NCBI GenBank assembly: GCA_009599575.1
Contig: VWND01000021.1
Span: 186,001 to 250,000, forward strand
Length of the DNA: 64,000 nt
DNA from: Blumeriella jaapii
Lineage: Eukaryota; Ascomycota; Leotiomycetes; Helotiales; Drepanopezizaceae
Direction: 5' to 3'
The notes below the pieces were generated by a model, which was not told the origin of the DNA, ran no database searches, and saw only the letters and a program-made list of their open reading frames with translations. The translations under genes and the position numbers were made by a program. Of the stretch, positions 49,801-60,489 are shown piece after piece. Position 1 is the first letter of the stretch; each line of letters begins with the position of its first letter.

Positions 49801-52560
49801 AAATCGATATTTTATATAAAAAAATATATTTTAGTTTTTTTTTATTTATAATAAGCTCGATTTTATAATCGTAAAGCCGGTAAAAAGCTAGCTCGTTATT
49901 GGCGGCTTTAAAAAACACGTGTTCGAAGTTTTTGTATTTCGAAAAAAAAGATTCGAAAAAAGGTTTATTCGAAATTAGCTTTGCTAAGCTGGTTAAAAAA
50001 ATCGAAATCGATATTTTATTCGTTTTGAAACGTTCGAAAAAACTATGAAATTAAGTTTTAAAAAAAGTGTTGTACGTAAGGTCGTTTAGTATTTTGTCGA
50101 TTTTATACAAAAAAGTTAAAAACATTTTAATTGCTTTTTTTCTGAAAATCAGCTTAAAAGCGTATGCAATAATTTGGCAAATAAAAATTGGGTAAGCAGT
50201 AAATTAAGAAATTCGTTTTCGAACTGGTCGTTTAAAAAATTTAAAAAATAGCTTGTTTAAATTATCGATTATATTAAACTGAAAGGCTATCGCGGCGAAG
50301 GTTTTCCTTCGGTTTTTAATATAATTGTTTTTCGTAAAACGAAAAAGCTGTTTTAACGAAAAAAAAAAAAAAAAAAAAATAATAAAAAAAAAATCGTTAG
50401 CCTGGAAAAATAATGTAATTTCTTATATTATTTTATTAGCGTCGCTATCGAAATTGGCACCGCGAATAAAATTCGATTTTTTCGCGCTTCGCACAGCGTC
50501 GTAAATCTGCTATAATTAATCAAAGTTTTTATTACGTTTTACAACGTCGTTTTAATAGCGAAATTAAATTTTTCGGAAATGCAAATAAAAGATTTTAATA
50601 TAACGAGCGTAAAAAGCTGTGGGGGAATAAAACTTCGGCCAATAAAACTTGCGTTTATTATAATTTAGTAAAATTTAATATTCGGCCAACCAAGCTTTTC
50701 CTAGAATTATATTATGATTTCCGAGGTTAATAATTAAAAAAAAAGTAAACGATTGTATTCGATTATTAATAATAAAATTAAAAAGCGTAAAATATATAAT
50801 TAAATAGCTACGAGTTTTATTATATTTTTTTACAAAAAAAAAAGCCGGAAAAAATTAAATCAAAAATTTAAAAAAAAAAAAAATTTTAATTAACGCCGAA
50901 TCGATTAACGCATAACCGTTCGTTTTAAAATCGGCGAGCGCTTTTATTTTATACGAAAAGCTATTTTTAATAAATATAACGGAAATTGTTAATAAATCGT
51001 TATCAAAAAGCTTTCGAACGTTAAAATAACGCATATCGCGCAATACGCTTAAGAAAAAGGCTTTGCTTAGGCCTGGGCGTTTTTCCGATTAGCGGAAAAA
51101 TCTTCGATTTTTTCGTATGCGTTTAAAAATCGTTTAGAAAAAAGTTTTCGTTTTTATTATTATTATTAAAAAGCGAATTTTCGGCCGGTTCGATCTCGTT
51201 TATATTTATTAGCTTAAGAGGGCTTTTAAATAAAACCGAAGGTCGGCTCGTAAAAAGTCGTGCAAATTAGCTTTTTTAAATTTTTTAATATAAAATAAAA
51301 AACGAGCGTTATCGTTGGTCCGATCGAAAAAAAAAAAACGCTAAAAAAAGCGTTTTAGCGTGGAAAAAAAGAAAAAACAGCAAAAGGCTGAAAAAGAGCC
51401 TGTAAAATATTTAAACGATTTTCGTACGTACGATTTAACTCGTAATACGCTTTGGTTAAAAACTTATTATTTTAATAAATAATGGATTTGATTAAAAAGC
51501 GACTCGCGTATAAAATTCGTTTAGCCAATTGATTTTGTTTTTTTTAACGAACGGCGGTAAGCCAATTTTTAAAAATCGTTGTACGCGCTTATTTCAAATG
51601 CAATTTTTCTCGTAAACGCTTTGGTATTTTATCGCGAAAAGCGTTTCGAAGCTGTTTATCAATTCGTATTTAAGCGTTCGCTGCGAAAATAAAAAATCGC
51701 AAATAAAATCGCTAAAAATCGTCGTGCGTATTTATTACAAGCATTTTAAATTCGTTTTCGATTTTTTAAATATCGAAAAAATCGGCTAAGAAATCGGCGA
51801 TTTTTTTTATTAATTTTTCGGAAAATATAAAATCGGAACGGTCCAAAATACGCGGGATAAAAAACTTTTTTGCTACGCTTTCGGTCTGATCGAATATATA
51901 ATTTTTACGAAATCGATCGCTAGCGAAATAATCGTAGTAAAATTCGAAATTATCGAAAATTTTAGTTTTTTAATAGCGTGTTTTGTAATTTTTACTATTA
52001 TTTAATTTAAATTTAAAATTCGGAACGCGTTTTATACGAGCTAATCGAAAATTAATAAATAAATAGAAATTATAGCGTTTAAAAAGCGCGCTAAAGTTTT
52101 GGCCGTTATAAAAAGATTTAAAAAAAATTCGCGAAAAACGTAAAGATTAATTTGCAGCGTTTGTTAGTTAAAATAAAACGTTGCGAAAAAAAGAAAAAGC
52201 AGCAGATTCGCGATTAGCAAAAGCACGTTCGATAGATTTTATCAAACGCTTTAATTAAAAGGTTTGTCGCAATCGTATAATTTCCAAAAGTTATCGTTTA
52301 CGCTTTTGCGCTTTTTTCAATTGATTTTGCAAAAGTTTTAATTAAACGCTTTTAGCGCTAGGTTGCAAAAAAAAAATAGCAAGCGAAATGGTTGGCGCTT
52401 TGCTTTTTTTTTTGTTTTTTTTTTTTCGGGGGAAGGATTGTTTTTCAGAAAAAAAAGCTTTTGGAAAAGGCTGCTTTTTCGCTGATTAAAAAAAAGATTG
52501 AAATATGGTAGCAAAAGCTGAAAAGCTTTGCTAAAAAAAAGATCGTTAAACAAAAGCTAT
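46900..52560 (-). pseudogene. Family C gag-pol, RIP-inactivated
   Basis: Minus strand, right to left: a Lys-rich gag region (51000-52550); a protease end near 50670-50740 (NHNIILGKAWLAEY); reverse transcriptase near 49300-49600, with FRTRYGAYKCKIL, a NA.ATFQ-type region and DYLNDFCIAYLNNIFIYS, where the catalytic YLDD reads YLNN; RNase H; integrase; and an integrase C-terminal block at 47058-47339 with INVHPVFYANRLRKTANDAL, typical of fungal chromovirus-type integrases. Stops are frequent. The Asp to Asn changes at the RT active site are G to A transitions, as RIP causes. Confidence 0.8.
50435..50467 (+). repeat. 33-bp palindromic repeat, protease-RT linker of family C
   Basis: Begins ATTAGCGTCGCTA and ends GGCACCGCGAAT. 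It is the same repeat as in family A, but in another element family, and lies antisense to that element's coding direction. Confidence 0.75.
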
Positions 52561-52683
52561 TTTTCGCGAAGTGCGGAAATAAGCCTTTTTACGACCGGTC
52601 GATCACTTTGGTATAACCCGTAAAAAATTCGAGAAAAAAGATAATTTACGCCGTCGCCAGCGTAAAAAAAGAATTGTTAATAA

Positions 52684-52949
52684 TATAACGATTTAATTAA
52701 TCGAAGGGCTAAAAAATCAGTCAATTGATCGCCGTGTTTATATAATATAAAAAACGAGCCTTTGGTTTTGTAACAAAGATATTCACTTAGAATTAATAAT
52801 TGCAAAAGGCAGAGGTTGCTAAAAAAAGAAAGCCTTATATATATAAATAATTTTTATAATTGATGGAAAATCCACCAGAAGACCAGGGAGCTTGCAGCTA
52901 CATATAGTTGCTGGGGTGACACGAGGGGCAAGAAGAGTGAGTCGTCATA
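52684..52949 (-). repeat. Family C 5' LTR
   Basis: 266 bp; the right half (52860-52949) is nearly RIP-free. In the element's orientation it starts TGACGACTCACTC after the terminal bases and has a TATATATATAAGG box near 52845. Confidence 0.9.
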
Positions 52950-52954
52950 TAATC

Positions 52955-53171
52955 GAAGCATAAATCTTTCCGAAACCTTTTGCTATTAATTACTTTTAAT
53001 AAATATAAAAGCAAAGCATCTTTTTAAATAGTATTATAAGTACGCATTTCAATTCATACCTTCACTCATTCTTTTTTTTTTCTTTTTTCAGTCTTTTCTA
53101 GGGGATTCCCTAGACTATCTTACCCATCGATATGTGGCCGTATCAGTCTGGTTTTCCTACCTACTTTTACA
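52955..53171 (+). repeat. Family A 3' LTR of copy 5, second part
   Basis: Completes the LTR split by family C and ends CTACTTTTACA at 53171. The right 120 bp are almost unmutated. Confidence 0.88.
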
Positions 53172-53455
53172 GCAGTTCCTGAAAAACACCGATTTGAATT
53201 GTAGAACAAGCACCTACGAGTGGAAGTGTTTCCAAAGGATGTGTTAAAGGTATAAAGGGTCCTATTTGACCTTGACACTGTTGCTCTCGTCAGTATCGCG
53301 CTCTCGCGCCTTGAGGAAGCTCGCGTTTAGAACAACGGCCGAAATGACGTGAGTATCTGCACCAACCTCTTGAATGTTTTCGTGGTACGTGATTGTACTG
53401 GACAGTCAAATTTTATGACCCGCCAGGTCTTGGTGAAAGAAACAATTGGTCCCTA
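53172..53455. other. Intergenic, 3' side of the TPR gene
   Basis: Normal-GC DNA directly after the last LTR. No RIP signature, no gene or clear repeat seen. It presumably holds the 3' UTR of the TPR gene. Confidence 0.6.
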
Positions 53456-55180
53456 TCAACAACAGCTCGCACGGCAGAAGCAAGATGACTTTATCGGTAC
53501 ATCCGCAACGGCCGCGGCCAAATTCAACTGCGGGCTAACAATTCTCGCTTCGGCGTCTCGGCCTAGCTTGACCAAACACTCGTGGTAACCGTGCAGGGCC
53601 CAAACGTTATTAAGATGTTGCAATGCTCGAGGCAGGGTGTCAATGAAACCGAGATCAGCACCATACAGTGCCAATGCCTTCTCCACGTCGCCTTGTTCGA
53701 GAAGCAAGGCCCCGAACGCGTGTCTTGTGGGCTGCATCCAGCCCCAAGGCTCGTCGTAAGCAAGGCTGTCGTCGAGGGTGACGGAGGTTTCAAGGTGTGT
53801 GAATGCCGCAGAGAAGTTCCCGCGCCGATATTCGAGCTCGCCGTCGAGCATTGCTGTGGCGACAGACAGGATGTCTAGACATGTGTTGTTGAACAGCGTT
53901 CGAGAAGGGGCTACCCGCTTGACAGCTTCGAGGAAAAGACTGCGTTCTTCATCTGCTTCCTCTATACGTGCTAAGGCGGCAAAGGCAACACATTTGGCGT
54001 AATGAAGCATTGCTATAGTCACACAATACAGACTCGAATCTTCTGGCATGACTAAGTCGAGAACGTCTTGCCACCTTCCGAATCGAATCAAAACATGCAC
54101 TCGCATAGAAAGAAAGCCTTCCAGCCAGTCTGCCATTGGCGGTGACTCCATTCTTAACAGCTCCTCCGGCAGTGAAGCTTCCAATTGCGAGACCGTATCG
54201 ATCGCCACATGCGACTGCCCAGCAAGCATTGCCGCATAAATTTTGAAGTGATAGTTGTGAGATCGGTAGAGAGAGTAAAAATTCAGAGCTCCCGCTCGAG
54301 CCAGAAACTTCTCGTCCGCGCGGATAGCTTCCGAGTTTGACGCAATAGCCCTGCGGTAGTCTCCGCACAAGACATCGAGATGCGAAGGCATATGGTTGAG
54401 GTGTCCAGCGTCAGGAATCAAGCCTCGCAGGTGATCTGCTATTGGCAAAGCGAGCTCGGGGGTGCTAGACATCTCCATCAAGTGAATATACAGGTGCAGT
54501 AATCCTGGATGTTCGCACGCCCCCTCCTGTCTCAAGGCCATGTCCAGCACCGCCTTCGCCTCGAGCGTGTTGGCGCCAGCAGCTGGCTCGCCCGTTCGTA
54601 TGTCCCAGAGTCCCCAGGGTGCCAGGTTCATCAGAGCATCTGCGAACAGAGTCGCAACATCCAGATCATCTTGGAAGTCCTCGTAAACTCGTCGCATTGC
54701 GTCCGCATACGCCCTGTTCGTATGCCCTGTCCGCAGCGTACACTCCTCCGGCCCCTCCGCCCGCGGATATGGGTATCTGCACCTCAGCGCCTCGCTGAGC
54801 GCTTTCTCCACGCCCGTCGTCGCCGTGTCCAGCGCTCTCCTCACTGCCTGATCCCCCCTCCGCAAGACGGTGTCAAGTTCATCCTGATCAAAGAACGTCC
54901 ATGGTTTGTTGTAATTGGGGCCTATTGCGTATGCCAGACCCCAATGGGCCATTGCGCAGTCGGCATCATGGGCGAGGGCCTGCAAGAAGCAGGACACGGC
55001 TTCTTCGTGGTTGAAGGCGTAGGACCAGGTGAGGCCGCGGTTGAACCACGTTTGCGCGTCGGAGCTGGAAGTTCGTATGGGCCGGGCGAAGGTGCCTAGG
55101 TTGTAATAGGGGAAGAGGGAGAGGGGCGAGATGGAGAGTTTCTGTGGTTCTGGTTGAGCTGGTAGTGATGGTTGTGACAT
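53456..55180 (-). CDS. TPR-repeat domain protein
   Basis: Single-exon gene, 574 residues from the ATG at 55180. The frame stays open upstream to 55333, so an N-terminal extension of 51 residues is possible; I prefer the shorter start because the family homology begins soon after it. It belongs to a conserved fungal family of TPR proteins of unknown role. Visible marks: a TPR-like helix pair at about 44-77 (WFNRGLTWSYAFNHEEA), GPNYNKPW at 87-94, DALMNLAPWGLWD at 181-193, HLYIHLMEMS at 229-238, GHLNHMPSHLDVLCGDY at 259-275, HNYHFKIY at 308-315, and the ending IKSSCFCRASCC. No signal peptide or membrane segment from the short start. TPR proteins act as protein-binding scaffolds; the conserved His-rich motifs suggest a more specific function that I cannot name. 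It is the gene closest to the retrotransposon block (284 bp) and shows no RIP damage. Confidence 0.88.
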   Translation of the reverse strand: MSQPSLPAQPEPQKLSISPLSLFPYYNLGTFARPIRTSSSDAQTWFNRGLTWSYAFNHEEAVSCFLQALAHDADCAMAHWGLAYAIGPNYNKPWTFFDQDELDTVLRRGDQAVRRALDTATTGVEKALSEALRCRYPYPRAEGPEECTLRTGHTNRAYADAMRRVYEDFQDDLDVATLFADALMNLAPWGLWDIRTGEPAAGANTLEAKAVLDMALRQEGACEHPGLLHLYIHLMEMSSTPELALPIADHLRGLIPDAGHLNHMPSHLDVLCGDYRRAIASNSEAIRADEKFLARAGALNFYSLYRSHNYHFKIYAAMLAGQSHVAIDTVSQLEASLPEELLRMESPPMADWLEGFLSMRVHVLIRFGRWQDVLDLVMPEDSSLYCVTIAMLHYAKCVAFAALARIEEADEERSLFLEAVKRVAPSRTLFNNTCLDILSVATAMLDGELEYRRGNFSAAFTHLETSVTLDDSLAYDEPWGWMQPTRHAFGALLLEQGDVEKALALYGADLGFIDTLPRALQHLNNVWALHGYHECLVKLGRDAEARIVSPQLNLAAAVADVPIKSSCFCRASCC

Positions 55181-55563
55181 GGCGGTGGTGCGTGAAGCGT
55201 GAAGGAGGTGATAGTTGGGAGTGACGCGAGGAAGCTTTCCAGGTCGACGCGGAGGAGCTTGTTTCACGTGACTTGCAGAAGTCAACAACATGCTCGGGTA
55301 CAACGAGATCATGGCCTGCAAGATCTCTCCCAACCTACATACCTACACCACAGCTTGTTTTCCAGTATTCGCTCAGGGCAAGACTTTTGTTTTGCTCTCT
55401 TGTTCATGCTGTTTCAGTTGCTCTGTTCGACGGCATGGTCCGTACTAACAACAATCCCGCGTGCTCGGGGACTCTGAAGACAAATGTGCTGACTGACGCT
55501 CTTCGAAGAGTCAAAGTAAGACTCCGGATGCAATTATGTACGGTAGGTAGCTAAAATGGCTTC
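55181..55563. other. Intergenic between TPR gene and DPP4
   Basis: 383 bp holding the TPR gene promoter and the DPP4 3' end. Short open frames here are not convincing. No clear element seen. Confidence 0.5.
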
Positions 55564-58187
55564 TTACTTCTTATCGAATTGATGCTCCCCCTCGTCCACC
55601 CGGTTCTTCTCTAACCAGAAGTACCGCGCTATCTGCTTCCATAACAAAGTTTTATGCTCTCGCTGGTGGAGACCATGGTCACCGTCTGTGAACCACTGGA
55701 CGTGCATCTTCTTGGGACTGACGCCCCCCATCGTCAGCGTGTCGACTAGCACGGCCCCGTTCTGGAAGTGAACATTGTCGTCTCCCGTGCCGTGCTGAAT
55801 CAAAAAGCCTCCACGCGCGTTCTGGAAGCCGGCGGAGTTGCGTATGGCACTGGTGTTGTACCCGGCCTCGTTGGTGGACAGTTGCTTCATGTATCGCTCA
55901 GTGTAGACACTGTCGTAGAAGCGCCAGTCGGAGACGGGCGCCGTGAGAATCCCGAAGCTGAAGACGTCGCTGTCGAGCTCGAGGACTTTACCGGTCAGGT
56001 AGCCGCCGTAGCTCCACCCGAAAATGGCGATCTTGGAGGCATCGACGTAGCTCCGCTTACCGTACTCTTTCGCAGCAGCCACCTGGTCGATAGCTTCAAG
56101 CGTCCCTGTCTCTTGTCAGTTACTTTCCAAGTCAACAAACCTGCTTGCCGATTCTCGCTTACCGAGTTGACCTGCGACGGCCTCTCTGAAGTGGCGGCCT
56201 TTGAAACCACATCCACGGTTGTCTACAACGAGGATGATGTACTCCAGTTCAGGGTCACTCGCGAGATACGCTCTGGGATCCACCTGCCTGAACGTCTTGG
56301 TCGTTCTCTGGGAGCCTGGACCTCCGTACGGATGGAAAATAACCGGATACTTCTTGCTCGGGTCAAAATTCGGGGGCAAGCGCTCCATTACATCGTACTT
56401 GTATCCATCCACGCCTTCGAGCTCGAACCATGATGTTTTGGGCAGCGTGTAGTTCGCAAGCTTTTCTGCTAATACTGCATTGTCATTGACGACCCTCAAC
56501 GCCGTCCTGCTCGACTGCGTGGAGTACAAGGCTTGGTGAGGGAGTTCAGGCCCTTCGTAAGAGAGAACATAATACCCCCCTCCTGTACTGAAACTTGCCG
56601 TCCAAACACCTGGATCAGGGCTGACAAGCAGCTTCTTGCCGGTGCCATCTAGACCCACGGAGTACAAATGCCGCTCCGTAGAGCTTTGCTCCGTTGATGT
56701 GTAGTACAGCGTCTTAGTCTTAGCATCAACGCGCAGGATACTCACCACCTCCCATTCCCCCTGCGTGATAGCCGTCGGGGTTGAACTGTTCGAAACTTTC
56801 CGAGTGTTCAAAGCATTCGAGCTGTCGAAACTCTTAACAGGATAACGGTAGATGTGTTGCCATCCCGACGCGTCGGATAGATCTACGTAAGAGCTAGTCC
56901 CCTCGACGTAAGTGATGGCTTTCTTATTGTCAATCCACCCGGGACTGGTCTGGCGCTCACGAACCACGGAGGTGGACATGGACGCCACGTCAACGAGGAC
57001 GAGCTTCTCGTGGTCCTGAACCCTGTTAAAAGCGCGGAACATTACGTGGGAAGAGTTGTCAGTGACCCAGGCAACCTCGCCAATGATGAGATCCTCGGGG
57101 GCAAAACCATCGAAAGAGATGGTTGAAGGTGGAGTCGCCAGGTGATCCAGGTCCAGAAGATTGAAGGCGACTTTCGGATTGCTTTCGCCGACTTTGGGAT
57201 AGCGGAGGTGGAGATAGTTTGGATAGGGAGGTGCGGTCCCTCCTTCTGCCATGTAGTATGGGACTTGGTACGTTGAGACCTATCTGTGTCAGAGTGGAAG
57301 CCTTAGCCAGTTGGATCTTCTTACTCACGCCTGTTTCATCTATGCTCAAATACGCAAGCTGCTTTCCATCCGGCGAGAACCACCAAAGATTAGCACTGCC
57401 ATAGATCTCCTCCTCATACACCCAGTCCGGAATGGCATTGAATTTATCTGGTCCGCCATCCGTGGTGATCTGGGTCGACGTTCCGTTCTCCCAGATGTAC
57501 AGGTTGTTGCCCCTGACGTAGGCGAGCTTGTCGCCGACGGGGGACCACCCAGCATGTTGAATGTCTGCTTCTCGTCAGATGATTGATTTTATCATGGACT
57601 TGGACGTGACTTGCCTCCGGCTTGGTCTGCAACCAGAGGTACCGTGGTCTTGTCCTTTACGTTAAAGATGTAATAATCCGCATAAAAAGAGTACCGATAT
57701 AGCTCCGTGTCGTTGGCGATGAACAACACATGATCCCTGTACTCACATATGAGCGTTCCTCCCTTGCACGTTGCCATCCAGATTTACTGACCCACTAGGC
57801 TGAATGGCAAAGTCGCTGTAATCCAGCTGGCCGGCCGGCCCTTTAACGTCTTGGGCCTTCACAAACGTCGAGTCCGCCGAGTTCATTTCATTCGTGACAT
57901 GCTCAAGCACCAGATCTCCTTCGTTACACTTTCTGATATACGTGCCGTCTTCCCCTTGAGATGTCCATTCCAAAGTGGTGCGGGCGACGCTGAAATCGCC
58001 GCTGAAGGCGTCCGCGAAGGAGACGACTTTCTTCGCTGGACGCGCTTTGGGGAGCCTGGGGGCGGAGGAGGCCAGGAGGAGGACAGCGACACCGCGCACG
58101 ATCTGCCAAGGAGGGATTCGTCAGTCAATCAAGCGGTAGATGTGAAGCTAGGGAACTAGAATAGAGACGCACATTGAGAACCTGCAT
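55564..58187 (-). CDS. Dipeptidyl peptidase IV, secreted serine protease (S9B family)
   Basis: Removes X-Pro/X-Ala dipeptides from peptide N-termini, usually outside the cell. Six exons: 58173-58187, 57792-58102, 57615-57736, 57329-57564, 56163-57279, 55564-56105; introns are 70, 55, 50, 49 and 57 nt. The product is 780 residues, usual for fungal DPP IV. The N-terminus is a signal peptide ([10 protein letters not shown] core, about residues 10-19). The beta-propeller domain carries the DWVYEEE motif (Glu200-202), which holds the substrate N-terminus. The C-terminal alpha/beta-hydrolase has YGGPGSQ (Tyr546, oxyanion), GWSYGG (catalytic Ser632), [12 protein letters not shown] (Asp709) and DGDHGLH (His744). 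All catalytic residues are present, so it looks functional. Several N-glycosylation sites (NDT, NGT, NYT) fit secretion. Intron 3 uses a GC donor (GCAAGT). The second intron's donor (GTCAGT) is weak but restores the conserved IQPSGDHVLF junction. Confidence 0.95.
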
Positions 58188-59186
58188 GTTGGTGATGGTC
58201 TACATATATAATGTCGTGCGCTGCGGGCAAAATCGGACAAGACCTGGCTGTAAAAGCACTGGACGCTCATCGTAGCTATGTATACCTTTTCCATCCGTGG
58301 ACCCTGTAGGCTGATCGTGTTTCAATCTCAATCAAGCTTCTCGGCTTACGTCCCGAGAATTCCTAATAAGCTGGACCTTCCTCATCCATCCATGTCGCGA
58401 TTCCTGCCCAATACATAATATCTTGGGGGCGGGGGCAAACCGACCGGTTCGACCGACGTTATAAAGTAGCAAAGCTTTTGACAATCCGCTGTGCATGAGA
58501 TACTAATCTCATCTCGAAATACCTTCTCAAGCTTGAAACCGATAATGCTCACATATCGTGGGCAAGGTCTTTGTCACTCACACCAGGGAAAATCAAAGCC
58601 AAGACGGCATGGCAACCTATTTTGTTTATAGCTACATTGGCGCTCTGGCGCTAGTCCCCCATCTGGTCAACAAATCTTAGCTACTAATATCAGAATTTTT
58701 ACACCTTTGATGGTGGCATAGTAGCTATTTATGGAAATCAATTCAACCTATTGATTCCACGAAGCCTTTGATTATTCGATCAAAGTCTCACCATCAATTC
58801 GCGAATCGATACCCGCTGTAAAACGGGGGGCCATTTGGTGCGGCCGCCGGCCGGTGTTTTATTCGCGTAAGAATTCGCTTAGCATCGAGAAGCATCTCGT
58901 ACTACCCCCATTTATCAATAAAGTAATAGACATTTTACACATGTCAGAGCCTTCCCAGATACACAAGTAAAAGGCTTCTCCTTAGGTATTTCAGCAAAGA
59001 ATAGCGCAATTACTCATTTACATAGCACTGAGCGCGCAATTACAATCGAGGGCTATTCACGCTACCAGTACACTTGAGCCACAAAACCTCGAATCAAGCG
59101 AATTGTTTTCCGGAATACCCTTGTCTGCAACAATCTCTCTCGCAGCTGTTCTCCTCTATGATCCAATTCTCTCTCTCGAACTCCGC
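58188..59186. other. Intergenic between DPP4 and the TauD gene
   Basis: About 1 kb with the DPP4 promoter and the 3' end of the dioxygenase gene. Includes a GC-rich patch near 58840-58855. No gene, tRNA or repeat recognised. Confidence 0.5.
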
Positions 59187-60489
59187 TCATGCATCGTCGA
59201 GCCCCAACGCCTCTCTCCGTGTGGGCGCGTCCGCATCAAAATAGGGCCTTTCTGCTAAGGACGTCACTCGCGTGCCGTGTCGAGGCTCACTGCCCTCGTA
59301 ATCCCATGATGCGTTGTGTATAGTAATGCGGTTGTCCCTGTCACATAGTCAGCACCTGTCCTCAGACTCCGTATGTAGGTGTGTGACTTGCCACAAGGCG
59401 CTAGTTCTTGGTGTCCACTTGAAGCGAACCTGGATGTCGACGTTGCTTTCATACACCTCATACAGATAATTCAAGATGACATCGCTTTCTGCTTTTTCCA
59501 ATCCGACTATTTGCTTGGTCATGGCTCGGTTGACCCAAAGTGACTTCCATCCCGTGGCCGGGTGAACGCGAACGAGCGGGTGGACGCGCTCGATGTGCTT
59601 TGGTCCCAGAGTAGGCTCATTGCGATCCAGATACGTGTGGGCACTGGTGTAAATTGCCTCTCTGCCATCAATGATCTTGCGGAACCCGGGGCTGAGTTTG
59701 CTGTAGGCTGCGTATCCGGATGCCCAGAGAGTATCACCTCCGACGCTTGGTACTGTATCATTGTGCAGGTGAGTTATCCCTGCTGGTTGATGTTCATGAA
59801 CGAGATCGCTGAATCCAATTAGTAGTTGCGTAGCGGAACAGGTGTGAAACTTACGTGTGCCATCGTGAAGCTCCACCCGGCTGTCTGAAGGAAGCTGCTC
59901 TCTCAGTGGCCTGCAGTGCTGGCCATATCACGGTGACACCGGGCACGCCCGGGACATGGGGGACTTGTGGCTAAAGAATAGTAATGAGCGATGTAGAAGC
60001 CTGTATCCAGATGGAGCTGCTTACATGAATCTCGACCTCTCCAAAGTGCTCCCCGAGCTTCTTCTGTTCCTGAGGACTGAGATCTTGGTCGCGGAAGAAA
60101 ACGACCGATCTCTCGGCAATCAGAAGCGCCAGCTCATCTTTCTGCGTGTCCGTCAGATCTCTCAACTGCAGGCCCACAATCTCGGTGCCGATATTTGTCG
60201 TCAAGTTAATAACCTCCTCTGCTGCCGAGAGTAAGGCAGACTTGGACTTGTCAGCTCGTGCGCCAGCGTCGAGGTACTCGCGGTCTTCATTCCTAATGCT
60301 AATGGCATCGTCAAGGAACAAAGGCTTTGCTGGACGGGATGGATATCCATTGCTCAGGTCGATGCCGGCTTTCTCGAGCCGGGCCCGGGTAGGAGCTGGG
60401 AGAGATAGAGTATCTTTCTTTTGGATAACGAAGTCTTTGATATGAGAAGCGATTGGCCGTGACTCGGCTTCGGTTGCTGAAGGAGACAT
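59187..60489 (-). CDS. TauD/TfdA-family Fe(II)/2-oxoglutarate dioxygenase (sulfonate type)
   Basis: Oxidises a substrate, probably an alkylsulfonate such as taurine, using 2-oxoglutarate and O2 and releasing sulfite for sulfur supply; cytosolic. Four exons: 60025-60489, 59855-59970, 59392-59808, 59187-59337; introns 54, 46 and 54 nt. The product is 382 residues. The Fe-binding triad is His193-x-Asp195 (WHTD, with the Thr codon split by intron 2) and distal His353 (PRHGTRV), with Arg356 for 2-oxoglutarate. Other family marks: LAERSVVFFRDQDLS, GGDTLWASGY, YIRKIIDG-like text and WDNRITIHNASWDY. The third intron has a GC donor (GCAAGT), required to give the conserved ALWDNR junction. Resembles yeast JLP1 and fungal sulfonate dioxygenases; substrate is inferred from the family, not seen. 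The N-terminal 70 residues are less conserved. Confidence 0.92.

Larger units (their letters stand above)
46549..52949 (-). mobile_element. Family C Ty3/Gypsy element, full length (6,401 bp), RIPed
   Basis: 266-bp LTRs at both ends and a 5-bp target duplication TAATC (46544-46548; 52950-52954). The coding strand is minus: protease, RT and integrase read leftwards. Inserted in the LTR of family A copy 5. RIP is strong inside but weaker in the LTRs. Confidence 0.93.
1..53171. other. RIP-mutated AT-rich retrotransposon block
   Basis: Continuous AT-rich DNA made of nested LTR retrotransposons. The dinucleotide pattern fits RIP (C to T within CpA): the first 120 bases hold 8 CpG, 2 TpG and no CpA, while TpA is abundant. 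Reading frames of the elements are peppered with TAA/TAG stops at places where CAA, CAG or TGG is expected. The exceptions, which are much less AT-rich, are the solo LTR at 33054-33320, element D at 40495-42282, and parts of LTRs near 12050-12281, 15554-15745, 42990-43238 and 53050-53171. No host gene is seen in this block. Confidence 0.93.
45983..53171 (+). mobile_element. Family A copy 5 (3' fragment, split by family C)
   Basis: 45983-46495 matches 38905-39424 (end of ORF2), followed by the 3' LTR in two parts: 46496-46548 and, after family C, 52955-53171. Copies 4 and 5 face each other with opposite orientations, so this is a rearranged pair rather than one element. Confidence 0.85.

Noticed and set aside
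1..53171. Dozens of open frames of 60-130 codons in the AT-rich block, often on the strand opposite to the element's coding direction
   Set aside because: They are Phe/Ile/Lys/Asn-rich products of AT-rich sequence, lie antisense or out of frame to recognisable retrotransposon domains, and are not conserved between copies except as mirror images.
54509..55099. Long open frame antisense to the TPR gene, and similar ones antisense to DPP4
   Set aside because: Mirror frames of GC-rich coding DNA; the minus-strand products carry clear family motifs.
58200..58212. TATATA-like string just before the DPP4 start codon
   Set aside because: Only about 15-25 bp from the ATG, too close to act as a TATA box for a transcript that includes this start.
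58817..58826. TGTAAAACGG, identical to the first ten bases of the family A LTR
   Set aside because: The match stops after ten bases and nothing LTR-like follows; likely chance.
59851..59970. A dioxygenase model without the 46-nt second intron
   Set aside because: Read-through loses the WHTD iron-binding motif; removing the GTAAGT-TTCAG intron with its TACTAAT branch site restores it.
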